From: a virus
IMG/VR virus record: IMGVR_UViG_3300025437_000011
Span: 1-64,000 of that record
Length of the DNA stretch: 64,000 bases
Reading direction: 5' to 3' (one strand)
Below the pieces are notes generated by a model. That model was not told where the DNA came from. It made no database searches and saw only the letters and a program-made list of their open reading frames with translations. Below, in pieces: positions 63,889 through 64,000 of the stretch (position 1 is its first letter; the number at the start of each line of letters is the position of its first letter). A program made the translations under genes and the position numbers.

Positions 63889-64000
63889 ATGACTAAAACT
63901 CCAATTAAAAACTTATCTCAGACGATAAGGTCTTCTATAATAGACGATTATAAGTTAAATTATCTAACTCTAGATAAATTGGCAGAGAAGTATAATTATA
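63889..64000 (+). CDS. partial gene at the right edge, putative helix-turn-helix
   Basis: 37 codons are visible before the window ends (start MTKTPIKNLSQ). IRSSIIDDYKLNYLTLDKLAEKYNY fits the first helix and turn of a small helix-turn-helix domain. The start is just behind the GTGTAATAT/-10-like site with no ribosome-binding site. A DNA-binding regulator or recombinase is possible; the C-terminus is outside the window. Confidence 0.55.
   Translation, partial: MTKTPIKNLSQTIRSSIIDDYKLNYLTLDKLAEKYNY

Noticed and set aside
1-64000. tRNA genes, CRISPR arrays, integrase, IS elements or att sites
   Set aside because: None was recognised on reading both strands; no integrase or repressor pair, so lysogeny is not supported from this window, though a search with a tRNA finder would be needed to exclude a diverged tRNA.

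Overview
The window is part of an AT-rich genome of a tailed double-stranded DNA bacteriophage. It carries a full virion morphogenesis module with terminase, portal, capsid protease/scaffold, major capsid protein, tail tube, a 2796-residue tape measure, a tail hub and fibres, followed by phage replication and nucleotide-metabolism genes. I found no sheath protein and no classical contractile baseplate wedge, so a long non-contractile (siphovirus-like) tail is the best guess. The lysis cassette includes a protein with an N-terminal lipobox and a C-terminal membrane helix, the layout of a unimolecular spanin. With several LPS-type glycosyltransferases, this points to a Gram-negative (two-membrane) host. 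The host species cannot be named. I saw no tRNA, CRISPR array or insertion sequence.

Layout. (1) 1-39.4 kb, + strand, late genes: small coiled-coil protein, ERCC4-family nuclease, terL, portal, two fibre proteins, lysis cassette (u-spanin, holin-like, endolysin), protease-scaffold, decoration protein, major capsid protein, head-tail connector genes, tail tube, chaperone-position genes, tape measure, distal tail/hub and LamG/fibre proteins. Two strong intrinsic terminators follow the major capsid gene and the tube gene, each immediately followed by a candidate new promoter. (2) 39.4-44.2 kb, - strand: a possible annealing protein, a glycosyltransferase pair that looks like one protein split in two, a small hypothetical protein and a membrane protein. 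(3) 44.2-44.35 kb: a divergent control region with an operator-like palindrome. (4) 44.35-64 kb, + strand: a short sigma-factor-like protein, a small protein with an SSB-like tail, class I ribonucleotide reductase (nrdB then nrdA), a RecA-like recombinase, a glycan/sugar-nucleotide cluster (GDP-mannose dehydratase, glycosyltransferases, HAD phosphatase, uridine-kinase-like protein, nucleotidyltransferase, GDPD-like, WavE-like, C-methyltransferase), a Vsr-like nuclease, dNMP kinase, DnaB helicase, TOPRIM primase, dCMP deaminase, and a partial gene at the right edge.

Three things stand out. First, transcription: many promoter-proximal genes have a -10-like hexamer ending about 7 nt before the start codon and no Shine-Dalgarno, so leaderless or near-leaderless mRNAs are predicted. 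Some sites have a good -35 (TTGACT, TTGAAA, TTGACA at 17 nt). Another set, mostly before structural genes, has no -35 but shares a GTGTAA core, and the phage encodes a compact sigma-like protein that could read it. Second, the tape measure is modular: a block series A-B-C occurs twice, its GY(I/V)PNF motifs flank two inserted domains, one resembling a PD-(D/E)xK nuclease and one with an HExxH metallopeptidase motif. Third, the glycan genes form a coherent set that could modify the host surface or virion.
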